Origin: Aureimonas ureilytica DSM 18598 = NBRC 106430
GTDB taxonomy: Bacteria > Pseudomonadota > Alphaproteobacteria > Rhizobiales > Rhizobiaceae
Direction of reading: 5' to 3'
NCBI RefSeq assembly: GCF_000382705.1
Contig: NZ_ARQE01000003.1
Coordinates: 248,001-312,000, forward strand
Length of the DNA: 64,000 nt
Position 1 is the first letter of the stretch. The number at the start of each line of letters is the position of its first letter. Positions 19,357 through 26,952 of the stretch are shown here, piece after piece. The position numbers and the translations under genes are program-made. Below the pieces are notes generated by a model that was not told the DNA's origin, searched no databases, and saw only the letters and a program-made list of their open reading frames with translations.

Positions 19357-22281
19357 TCAATGGGCCTCGTCCCAATTGGCCGCGGCGCGCGCGTCCACGA
19401 CGAGCGGAACGGCGAGATCCACCACCGGCTCGGCCGCGCCTTCCATGACGCGGCGCACCACCGGGATCGTCGCCTCCACCTCCTCGTCGGGCACTTCGAA
19501 GACGAGTTCGTCATGCACTTGCAGGAGCATGCGCGCCGACAGGCGCTCGGCCTTCAACGCATCTTCCATGCGCACCATGGCGCGGCGGATGATGTCGGCG
19601 GCCGAGCCCTGGATCGGCGCGTTGATGGCGGCGCGCTCGACGGCCGCGCGCACCTGCGGGTTGGAGGAGCGGATGTCGGGATAATGCGCGCGCCGGCCGA
19701 ACAGCGTCTCGACATAGCCGGCCTCCTTCGCGAAGGCCTTCACGCGGTCCATGTAATCCCGGATGCCGGGGAAGCGCTCGAAATAGCGCTTGATATAGGA
19801 GGCCGCCTCGCCCTGCGGGATCGAGAGCTGGGCTGCGAGGCCGAAAGCCGAGATGCCGTAGACGATGCCGAAATTGATGGCCTTGGCGCGCCGCCGAACC
19901 TCGGAGGGCATGCCCTCCACCGGCACGCCGAACATCTCGGACGCCGTGGTGGCGTGAATGTCCTGCCCCTCCCGGAAGGCCTCCGTCAGCTGCGGAATGT
20001 CGGCCATGTGGGCGAGGAGGCGAAGCTCGATCTGCGAGTAGTCGGCAGAGAGAAGCTTGTGCCCATCGGGGGCGACGAAGGCGGTGCGGATTTCGCGCCC
20101 TTCCTGCGTGCGCACGGGAATGTTCTGAAGGTTCGGCTCCGAGGAGGACAGGCGCCCCGTCGTGGTCGAGGCCATGGAATAGGACGTGTGGATGCGCTCG
20201 TTCTCGTCCATGTAGGTCGGCAGCGCGTCCGTATAGGTGCCCTTGAGCTTGGTGATCTGGCGCCAGTCCACGATGCGGCGCGGCAGCTCGTGGCCTTGGG
20301 CGGCGAGGTCTTCCAGGAGGCGCGCGTCGGTCGCCCATTGGCCAGTCTTGGTCTTCTTGCCGCCGGGCAGGCCGAGCTTGCCGAAGAGCACCTCGCCGAG
20401 CTGCTTGGGGCTGCCGACATTGAAGGGCTCGCCGGCGAGAATGTGGATGTCGGCCTCCAGCCCCGCCGCCTTCTGCGCAAAGCGGCCCGAGAGACGCGAG
20501 AGGATCTGCCGGTCGGCGCGGATGCCGCGCTCTTCCATGCGGGCCAGCACGGGAACCAGCGGGCGCTCCAGCCGCTCGTAGACGGAGCTCATGCCCTCGG
20601 CCGCGAGGCGCGGCTTCAACACGCGCCACAGCCGCAGCGTCACGTCCGCATCCTCGGCGGCGTATTCGGTCACCTTGTCGATCGGGCAGGCGGCGATGGG
20701 CTTGGCGCCCTTTCCGGTGCCACATAGCTCCTTGTAGCTGATCGGCTTGTGGCCGAGGAAGCGCTCGGACAATTCGTCCATGCCGTGCCCTTCGAGCGAG
20801 GACGAGGCGTCGAGCGCGTAGGAGATCAGCATCGTGTCGTCCATCGGGGCGATGTCGATGCCGTGCCGAAGCATGACGAGATAATCGTATTTGGTGTTCT
20901 GGCCGATCTTCAGGATCGAGGGGTCGGTGAGCACCGGCTTCAGGAGGTCGAGCACGCGCCCGAGCGGCAGCTGAACGCCGACGCTCGTCGCCGCCTCGCC
21001 GCCGGACAGAAGATCGCCGCTCCCTTCCCCGACATGCGCGATCGGCACATAGGCCGCCTCGCCCGGCGCCACCGCGAAGCTGAGCCCCACGAGGTCCGCG
21101 CGCATCGCGTCGAGCGAATTGGTTTCGGTGTCGAAGGCGAGATGGCCGGTCTCGTAGGCCCGGGCGATCCAGGCCTCCAGACGCGCCTCGTCGCGGATCG
21201 TCTCGTAGCGCGAGCGATCCACCGGGGTGGATGAGGCTTCCGACAGGCGCGCGGCAGCCAGCGCGGCGGGCGTCAGCTCCAACGAGGCACCGCCCTCGCC
21301 GGCCGGCGCGGGCGCGCCGCCCGCATCGAGATCGGGGCCGCGCGGCGCGTCCGCCACCTTGATCGTCGCCGGCGCGACGTCGCCCGCTTCCGTGCCGAGC
21401 TTGGCCGCGACGCGCCGCGTCAGGGTCGTGAACTCCATCGCCTTCAGGAAGGCGACGAGCTTTTCGCCGTCCGGCTCGTGGATGAAGAGATCGTCGAGGG
21501 CCACGTCGAGCGGCGTATTCTGGTCGAGCGTCACGAGCTGCTTCGACAGGCGCGCCTGATCGGCATGGGCGAGAATGTTCTCGCGGCGCTTGGCCTGTTT
21601 GATCTCGCCCGCGCGCTCCAGCAGCGCTTCCAGCGTGCCGAAGGTCTCCAGAAGCTCGGCGGCGGTCTTCGGGCCGATGCCAGGCACGCCCGGCACGTTG
21701 TCCGACGTGTCGCCGACCAGCGCCTGAAGATCGATCATCTTCTCGGGATAGACGCCGAACTTCTCGCGCACCTCCTCGCGGCCGAGGCGCTTGTCCTTCA
21801 TCTGGTCGTAGAGGATGACCCCCGGCCCGACGAGCTGCATCAGGTCCTTGTCGGAGGAGACGATCGTGACGTCGCCGCCCGCTTCCAGCGCAAGGCGCGT
21901 ATAGGTCGCGATCAGGTCGTCCGCCTCGTAGCCTTCCTTTTCGACGCAGGGCAGGTCGAAGGCGCGCACCGCGTCGCGGATGACCGAGAATTGCGGGCGC
22001 AGGTCTTCGGGCGGCGCCGGCCGGTTCGCCTTGTAGCGATCGTAGAGCGCGTTGCGGAACGTCGTCGAGGAATGGTCGAAGATGACGGCGAAATGAGTCG
22101 GGCAGACGCCGACCGAGGTGTCGCGCGATTCCTCCACCAGCTTCCACAACATGTTGCAGAACCCCGACACGGCGCCGACGGGCAGCCCGTCGGACTTGCG
22201 CGTCAGCGGCGGCAGCGCATGATAGGCCCGGAAGATGTAAGCCGAACCGTCGACGAGGAAGAGGTGATCGCCCTTTTGCAT
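19357..22281 (-). CDS. polA: DNA polymerase I
   Basis: PolA fills gaps and removes Okazaki RNA primers. The 974-residue product has all three domains. The 5' nuclease comes first (HLFLVDGSAYIFRAYHALPP, FDLPCVEKEGYEADDLIATY, PGVPGIGPKTAAELL). The 3'-5' exonuclease still has its acidic residues (LAFDTETNSLDAM, GQNTKYDYLVMLRH, YAAEDADVTLRLW), so proofreading should be active. The polymerase has SADYSQIELRLLAHMAD, RRRAKAINFGIVYGISAFGL and LLQVHDELVFEVP. The start is ATG 22281, and no good Shine-Dalgarno sequence is visible. An upstream in-frame extension of 64 residues lacks similarity to PolA and is ignored. Confidence 0.97.
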   Translation of the reverse strand: MQKGDHLFLVDGSAYIFRAYHALPPLTRKSDGLPVGAVSGFCNMLWKLVEESRDTSVGVCPTHFAVIFDHSSTTFRNALYDRYKANRPAPPEDLRPQFSVIRDAVRAFDLPCVEKEGYEADDLIATYTRLALEAGGDVTIVSSDKDLMQLVGPGVILYDQMKDKRLGREEVREKFGVYPEKMIDLQALVGDTSDNVPGVPGIGPKTAAELLETFGTLEALLERAGEIKQAKRRENILAHADQARLSKQLVTLDQNTPLDVALDDLFIHEPDGEKLVAFLKAMEFTTLTRRVAAKLGTEAGDVAPATIKVADAPRGPDLDAGGAPAPAGEGGASLELTPAALAAARLSEASSTPVDRSRYETIRDEARLEAWIARAYETGHLAFDTETNSLDAMRADLVGLSFAVAPGEAAYVPIAHVGEGSGDLLSGGEAATSVGVQLPLGRVLDLLKPVLTDPSILKIGQNTKYDYLVMLRHGIDIAPMDDTMLISYALDASSSLEGHGMDELSERFLGHKPISYKELCGTGKGAKPIAACPIDKVTEYAAEDADVTLRLWRVLKPRLAAEGMSSVYERLERPLVPVLARMEERGIRADRQILSRLSGRFAQKAAGLEADIHILAGEPFNVGSPKQLGEVLFGKLGLPGGKKTKTGQWATDARLLEDLAAQGHELPRRIVDWRQITKLKGTYTDALPTYMDENERIHTSYSMASTTTGRLSSSEPNLQNIPVRTQEGREIRTAFVAPDGHKLLSADYSQIELRLLAHMADIPQLTEAFREGQDIHATTASEMFGVPVEGMPSEVRRRAKAINFGIVYGISAFGLAAQLSIPQGEAASYIKRYFERFPGIRDYMDRVKAFAKEAGYVETLFGRRAHYPDIRSSNPQVRAAVERAAINAPIQGSAADIIRRAMVRMEDALKAERLSARMLLQVHDELVFEVPDEEVEATIPVVRRVMEGAAEPVVDLAVPLVVDARAAANWDEAH

Positions 22282-22471
22282 GACAAGGGTGGTATCGCGC
22301 GCCGCGCGGCCTGTCCATCGGACGCGTCTGCGCCGCCAAAACCCTTGAGCGCCGGGTTTCACACGCGCGGCATCCACGAGGGCGAAACAATTACAAATGT
22401 TTAATCGCGCGATCACGGCTTCGTGATCGAACGGCCTTGAACGTAAAAGGTGGAAAGCGCATTTTATCAAC

Positions 22472-22632
22472 AACGGCGCACGACAGCGCCGCTTTCGGCC
22501 CCAAAGCTCGTCCCCCGCTTTTGAGCCGAACAGAGAGCGGACCGTCCCTATCCCCCCTCTCGGGACCCCGCTCTATCAGAAGGAGCCGTCGCGACAACCC
22601 CCCTCCAGTCCGCGACGGCTCTTCTTCTGTTT
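22472..22632 (+). ncRNA. Candidate small RNA with C-rich (anti-Shine-Dalgarno) hairpin loops
   Basis: The divergent gap between polA and the dipeptidase gene (22282-22763) has no credible ORF but contains ordered hairpins on the + strand. Hairpin 1 is a weak 5-bp stem at 22503-22521 with loop TCGTCCCCC. Hairpin 2 at 22534-22574 pairs AGAGCGG with CCGCTCT and GTCCC with GGGAC around loop TATCCCCCCTCTC. Hairpin 3 at 22578-22625 has an 11-bp GC stem (GAGCCGTCGCG / CGCGACGGCTC) extended by four pairs past a bulged G. Its loop contains CCCCCCTCC, and a T-rich tail follows (CTTCTTCTGTTT), as in a terminator. TTGAAC at 22437 may be the -35 box, but the -10 is weak. The 5' end is a guess. This layout recalls alphaproteobacterial 'cuckoo'-type sRNAs. 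Confidence 0.55.
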
Positions 22633-22763
22633 CGGGGCGACCCGACCTTTCCTCGCTTCCGCCTCATCTGCCGTTTCACGGCGCTTTGCGTCCGACCTCG
22701 CGAGAGGCTATGCCCGTCCGATCCCGGCGGCGCGACGCGCCGTCACGATCAGCGGAGGGCCTC

Positions 22764-24164
22764 ATGGCCGGTCTCGACAGCGTTCTCTCCTGTCTCGATC
22801 TCAATCTCGACCGCTCGGTGGATCGCCTGTTCGATCTCCTGCGCATTCCCTCGATCTCCACCGACCCGGCCTATGCGAGCGACTGCCGGCGCGCCGCCGA
22901 ATGGCTCCAGAAGGATCTGGCGGCGATCGGCTTCGACGCCTCCGTGCGCGACACGGCCGGCCACCCGATGGTGGTCGCCCATCGCAAGGGGCCCGACGGC
23001 GCGCCCCATGTTCTCTTCTACGGCCATTACGACGTGCAGCCGGTCGATCCGCTGCCGCTCTGGGACAACGACCCGTTCGACCCCCGGCGCGTCACCATGC
23101 CGGACGGCAGCGAGCGCCTCACCGGGCGCGGCACGGCGGACGACAAGGGCCAGCTGATGACCTTCGTGGAGGCCTGCCGCGCCTTCATCGCCGAGACGGG
23201 CTCGCTGCCGGTCAGCGTCACGATCTTCCTCGAGGGCGAGGAAGAGTCCGGTTCGCCCTCGCTCCTGCCCTTCCTCGACGCCAACCGCGAGGAACTCTCG
23301 GCCGATGTCGCGCTCATCTGCGACACCAATATGTGGGACCGCGAAACGCCGGCGATCTCGACCGGCCTGCGCGGTCTCGTGGGCGAGCAGCTGACGATCC
23401 GAGCGGCCTCCATGGACCTCCATTCGGGCTATTTCGGCGGCGCGGCGGCCAACCCGATCCATGTGCTCGCCAGGATCCTGGCCGATCTCCACGACGCGGA
23501 CGGGCGCGTGACGCTGCCGGGCTTCTATAACGGCGTGCCGGAACTGCCCGAGGAGGTCCGCGCCTCCTGGGCGACACTGCCTTTCTCCGAGAAGGAGTTC
23601 CTCGGCTCGGTCGGCCTGTCGGTTCCCTCGGGCGAAAAGGGCCGCTCGGTTCTGGAGCAGACGTGGTCGCGCCCCACGGCGGAGGTCAACGGCATCGAGG
23701 GCGGCTATACCGGCAAGGGCTTCAAGACCGTGATCGCGGCCGAGGCCCATGCCAAGGTCTCCTTCCGCCTCGTCTTCGATCAGGACCCGGCCAAGATCCG
23801 CGAGAGCTTCCGCGCCTTCGTGAGGGAGCGCCTGCCGGCGGATTGCACGGCCGAGTTCCACGAGCATGGCGGCTCGCCAGCGATCCAGCTGCCCTTCGAT
23901 TCGCCGGTTCTGCGCACCGCGCGCGAAGCGCTCTCGGCCGAATGGCCGAAGCCCGCCGTGATGATCGGCATGGGCGGCTCGATCCCGGTGGTCGGCGAGT
24001 TCAAGCGCCGCCTCGGCATGCCCTCGCTGCTGATCGGCTTCGGCCTCGGCGACGACCGCATCCATTCGCCCAACGAGAAATACGAGATGAGCTCCTTCGC
24101 CAAGGGCCAGCGCTCCTGGGCGCGGGTGCTGGCGGCGCTCGGCGAAAAGAAGGGCGCCGCGTAA
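22764..24164 (+). CDS. M20-family metallo-dipeptidase
   Basis: 466-residue cytosolic zinc peptidase of the M20 family (dipeptidase/carnosinase-like branch). Metal ligands are in place: FYGHYDVQPVDP (His, Asp), GRGTADDKGQLM (bridging Asp), LEGEEESGSPSL (catalytic and ligand Glu), ALICDTNMWDRE (Asp) and RIHSPNEKYEMSSF (His). The dimerisation lid lies between (MDLHSGYFGGAAANPIHVL). The start is ATG 22764 with GGAGG 7 bases upstream. The frame extends to 22437 through the RNA candidate, but that part is non-coding. It probably cleaves C-terminal residues from small peptides, and the substrate cannot be told from sequence. Confidence 0.92.
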   Translation: MAGLDSVLSCLDLNLDRSVDRLFDLLRIPSISTDPAYASDCRRAAEWLQKDLAAIGFDASVRDTAGHPMVVAHRKGPDGAPHVLFYGHYDVQPVDPLPLWDNDPFDPRRVTMPDGSERLTGRGTADDKGQLMTFVEACRAFIAETGSLPVSVTIFLEGEEESGSPSLLPFLDANREELSADVALICDTNMWDRETPAISTGLRGLVGEQLTIRAASMDLHSGYFGGAAANPIHVLARILADLHDADGRVTLPGFYNGVPELPEEVRASWATLPFSEKEFLGSVGLSVPSGEKGRSVLEQTWSRPTAEVNGIEGGYTGKGFKTVIAAEAHAKVSFRLVFDQDPAKIRESFRAFVRERLPADCTAEFHEHGGSPAIQLPFDSPVLRTAREALSAEWPKPAVMIGMGGSIPVVGEFKRRLGMPSLLIGFGLGDDRIHSPNEKYEMSSFAKGQRSWARVLAALGEKKGAA

Positions 24165-24186
24165 CCCCGGCGCCCACGCGCCCGGT

Positions 24187-24534
24187 TCAGCCGAAGAACC
24201 GGGCGTAGTCCTCCGGCTTGAAGCCGACGAGAATATCCTCGCCGCGCTGCAAGACGGGGCGCTTGATCATCGAGGGCTGCGCCTTCATCAAGGCGATCGC
24301 CTTCTCGCGCGACAGGTCCGTCCGCTCGGCTTCCGGCAGCTTGCGGAAGGTCGTGCCAGCGCGGTTGAGGAGCTTTTCCCACCCCACCCGGTCGCACCAG
24401 TCTTCAAGCTGCGCCTCGCTCACGCCGTCCGTCTTGAAGTCGTGAAAGGCGTAGTCGACCCCTTCGGCCTCCAGCCAAAGGCGCGCCTTCTTCACCGTGT
24501 CGCAATTGCGGATGCCGTGGAGCGTGACCGTCAT
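24187..24534 (-). CDS. ArsC-like (YffB/Spx-type) reductase
   Basis: 115-residue thioredoxin-fold protein of the ArsC family, YffB branch. The N-terminal cysteine lies in TLHGIRNCDTVKKARLWLEA and later family residues are FHDFKTDGV, MIKRPVLQRGEDILVGFKPE. The single-cysteine CxxT arrangement (CDTV) is that of YffB-like proteins rather than true arsenate reductases, which have extra cysteines and lie in ars operons. No arsenic genes lie nearby. It converges on the dipeptidase gene with a 22-base gap. Confidence 0.9.
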   Translation of the reverse strand: MTVTLHGIRNCDTVKKARLWLEAEGVDYAFHDFKTDGVSEAQLEDWCDRVGWEKLLNRAGTTFRKLPEAERTDLSREKAIALMKAQPSMIKRPVLQRGEDILVGFKPEDYARFFG

Positions 24535-24597
24535 GTGTGTTCCCTTGGCCAGGCTGGGCGGCGCCGAATCGCCGCCCAGCCGCTTCGAGAACGGGCC

Positions 24598-25566
24598 TTA
24601 CTCGATCCGCGCGCCGGACGCTTCGATCACCGGCTTCCAGCGGGCGATCTCGGTCTTGACGTGCTCGGCGAGCTTTTCGGGCGAGCCGCCGACTTCCGTC
24701 GCGCCGACCTCCACCAGACGCTTGGCCACGGTCTCGTCCTTCAGGGCCGCGTTGGCCGCTTCGTTGAGCTTGGCGACGACCTCCGGCGGCGTGCCGGCGG
24801 GCGCGAAGAGCGCGTTCCAGGTGTTGGTCTCGTAGCCGGGAACGCCCGCCTCTTCCATGGTCGGAATGTCCGGGAAGTTCGGGGCGCGGGTCTTGGTGGT
24901 GACGGCGAGCGCGCGCAGCGTGCCGGCGCGGATATGCTCGGTGGACGAGGGCAGATTGTCGAAATTGATCGGCACCGCGCCCGAGATCGCGTCCACCAGC
25001 GCCGGGCCGGAGCCCTGATAGGGCACGTGGACCATGTCGACGCCCGCCATGGTCTTGAACAGCTCGCCCGAAAGATGCAGCGGCGTGCCGTTGCCGGACG
25101 ACGAATACAGCTCCTCGCCCGGCTTCTCCTTCAGCCGCGCGATCAGCTCCTTCACGTCCTTGGCCGGATAGTCCTTGTTGACGGTGAGGACGTTCGGCAC
25201 CGTGACGAGCCAGGCGACGGGCGTGAAGTCCTTCACCGGATCGAAGGGCGGCTTGGCATAGAGCGAGGCCGACAGCGCGTGGGTCGCGATCGTGCCCATC
25301 AGGATCGTGTAGCCGTCGGGCGCGGCCTTGGCGACGAAGCTCGCGCCGAGATTGCCGCCCGCGCCGCCCTTGTTGTCGACGAGAACCTGCTGGCCGAGAT
25401 GCGTGCTCATGGCCTGCGCCACGGTGCGCGCCACGAGATCGGTCGAGCCGCCTGCCGCGAAGGGCACGACGAGCGTGACGGGTTTGGTCGGGAAGTCCTG
25501 CGCCTTGGCCGGCGCGGACACGAAGGCAGCCGCGACGAGGGCCGCGACGACGACTTGAGCTTTCAT
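24598..25566 (-). CDS. Tripartite tricarboxylate transporter-type substrate-binding protein (TctC/Bug family)
   Basis: 322-residue periplasmic solute-binding protein. The signal peptide is MKAQVVVAALVAAAFVSAPA with cleavage after AKA, followed by the family opening FPTKPVTLVVPFAAGGSTDL. Later blocks are GQQVLVDNKGGAGGNLGAS and MVHVPYQGSGPALVDAISG. Such proteins bind carboxylates for TctAB permeases. No tctA or tctB lies nearby, so this is an orphan binding protein, as is common in the Bug expansion. The ATG at 25566 has GGGGAG upstream. Confidence 0.92.
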   Translation of the reverse strand: MKAQVVVAALVAAAFVSAPAKAQDFPTKPVTLVVPFAAGGSTDLVARTVAQAMSTHLGQQVLVDNKGGAGGNLGASFVAKAAPDGYTILMGTIATHALSASLYAKPPFDPVKDFTPVAWLVTVPNVLTVNKDYPAKDVKELIARLKEKPGEELYSSSGNGTPLHLSGELFKTMAGVDMVHVPYQGSGPALVDAISGAVPINFDNLPSSTEHIRAGTLRALAVTTKTRAPNFPDIPTMEEAGVPGYETNTWNALFAPAGTPPEVVAKLNEAANAALKDETVAKRLVEVGATEVGGSPEKLAEHVKTEIARWKPVIEASGARIE

Positions 25567-25659
25567 GATGTCTCCCCTGCCCCGAGCCTCCCCGACCCGG
25601 GCTTCCGGCTGCGCAGCATGAACCGGGCCGGCGGGAGGGCAAGAGGCCGGCGCCTGGCA

Positions 25660-25719
25660 CACGGAATCGTTACCCCCGAAGGATTGTGTCTTCGGGGTCA
25701 CGACTGTTGCACGGAATCG
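25660..25719. promoter_or_regulatory. Divergent intergenic region with paired direct repeats around a hairpin
   Basis: Between the divergent binding-protein and MipA-like genes, CACGGAATCG occurs at 25660-25669 and again at 25710-25719, 50 bases apart. An 8-bp inverted repeat CCCCGAAG / CTTCGGGG (25674-25681, 25690-25697) lies between them. It may be a regulator site, but no regulator is encoded nearby. Confidence 0.35.
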
Positions 25720-25807
25720 ACCGTGAAGCGCCAAGTCGGTTGAAAGCGGAGCCGCCGAGACGACAATAGGGGCAAGGCGGATCGATCCGCAGCCGGAGTT
25801 CCCTTTC

Positions 25808-26641
25808 GTGTTTCAGCGCCTCGCTTCCGCTCTTCTCGCCACCACGCTCGGCCTGTTCGCCTCGAGCGCCCTGGCGGCCGACTACGGCACGCCCGACACG
25901 ACCGCTGTCGCCGTCGCCAACAATGCCGACCTCATCATCGAGCTGGGCGCGGGCGTGTCCACGCAGCCCGCCTATGAGGGCGCGAACAACTATATCGTCT
26001 CCGGTTTCCCGATCGTCTCGCTGCAATATCTGAACCTGCCGGGCCTGTTCGAGATCGGCTCGCCCGAGGAGTCGCGCGGCGGCTTCAGGCTGGCGCCGTC
26101 CTTCCGCTTCATCGACAAGCGCAACGCCGCCGACTATCCCGAACTCAGCGGCACCCGCGCGCTCGACGAGACCTACCAGCTCGGCCTTCGCGCCGGCTAC
26201 GAGTTCCCGATCTACGAGACGTTCAACGCCGAGATCTACGGCGAAGCGCGCTACGCCTTCGGCGAGGCGGACGGGTTCGTCGGCAATGCCGGCGTCGATT
26301 TCATCTCGCGCCCGACGCAGGCCTGGGAGCTGAAGCTCGGCCCCACCACGAGCTTTGCCGACAACAACTACATGAGCACCTATTTCTCGGTGACGCCGAT
26401 CGAGAGCCTCGCCTCGCGCGGTCGCCTTTCGGCCTACGAGGCCGATGGCGGCTTCAAGACCGTCGGCGTGCGCGGCTCGGCCCGCTACGAGTTCCGCCCC
26501 AACTGGTTCATCAACGCCAACGCCGCCTATGACCGCATGGTCGGCGACGCCAAGGATTCGCCGATCGTCAAGGTCGGCTCGGAAGACCAGTTCTTCGCCG
26601 GCATCGGCCTGTCGCACCGCTTCTCGCTCGACCTGTTCTAA
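25808..26641 (+). CDS. MipA/OmpV-family outer-membrane protein
   Basis: 277-residue predicted beta-barrel with a signal peptide (LASALLATTLGLFASSALAA) and a C-terminal phenylalanine preceded by alternating hydrophobic residues (FAGIGLSHRFSLDLF), as for outer-membrane insertion. The family look is MipA/OmpV: ELGAGVSTQPAYEGANNYIV, FRLAPSFRFIDKRNA, LGPTTSFADNNYMSTYFSVT. E. coli MipA scaffolds murein hydrolase and synthase; OmpV-like proteins elsewhere act as porins or adhesins. The start is GTG 25808 with GGAG about 9 bases upstream. A PBP1A gene follows on the same strand but behind a terminator. Confidence 0.88.
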   Translation: MFQRLASALLATTLGLFASSALAADYGTPDTTAVAVANNADLIIELGAGVSTQPAYEGANNYIVSGFPIVSLQYLNLPGLFEIGSPEESRGGFRLAPSFRFIDKRNAADYPELSGTRALDETYQLGLRAGYEFPIYETFNAEIYGEARYAFGEADGFVGNAGVDFISRPTQAWELKLGPTTSFADNNYMSTYFSVTPIESLASRGRLSAYEADGGFKTVGVRGSARYEFRPNWFINANAAYDRMVGDAKDSPIVKVGSEDQFFAGIGLSHRFSLDLF

Positions 26642-26666
26642 GAGCCGAGCGTCGCTCCATCGTTCG

Positions 26667-26694
26667 AAGGCCCCGGCACGACCGGGGCCTTTTT
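26667..26694 (+). terminator. Rho-independent terminator of the MipA-like gene
   Basis: A 10-bp stem AAGGCCCCGG / CCGGGGCCTT with loop CACGA continues into five T, 26 bases after the stop. Confidence 0.9.
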
Positions 26695-26753
26695 CGTTGC
26701 CGGCCGGCGCGTGGGGGAAGAGCGGAGCTGCGTTTACGCCCCGGCAGTCTTCC

Positions 26754-26768
26754 TTAACGCCCCGTTAA
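26754..26768. promoter_or_regulatory. Perfect CtrA box (TTAA-N7-TTAA) upstream of the PBP1A gene
   Basis: TTAACGCCCCGTTAA matches the full CtrA consensus TTAA-N7-TTAA and is also an inverted repeat. It lies about 185 bases before the PBP1A start in a 311-base gene-free stretch that otherwise shows only the upstream terminator. Confidence 0.55.
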
Positions 26769-26952
26769 ATCGCCGCATTTAGGCTGGACATGCGTTCGTC
26801 CAACGCGCCCGCCCTCGATTCCACGCCGAATGCCCTGCCGAGCCGAGGGTTCAGGCGGGGTTCAGGCGGTCCGTGCCATGTGAAGGTCGTCCGACCTCGC
26901 AGAGGGGCGAAGAGGGCCGCGGCGCGGCGGAATCGATACAAGAGGGGTGCGG

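Noticed and set aside
22749-24065. 438-residue antisense ORF opposite the dipeptidase
   Set aside because: It is low-complexity Arg/Ala/Gly shadow of a GC-rich gene with no domain, RBS or junction logic. The same applies to long antisense frames at 3014-5554, 26851-29553 and 32284-34350.
24187-24534. Arsenate reductase with resistance role
   Set aside because: It has only the YffB-type single cysteine motif and no ars neighbours.
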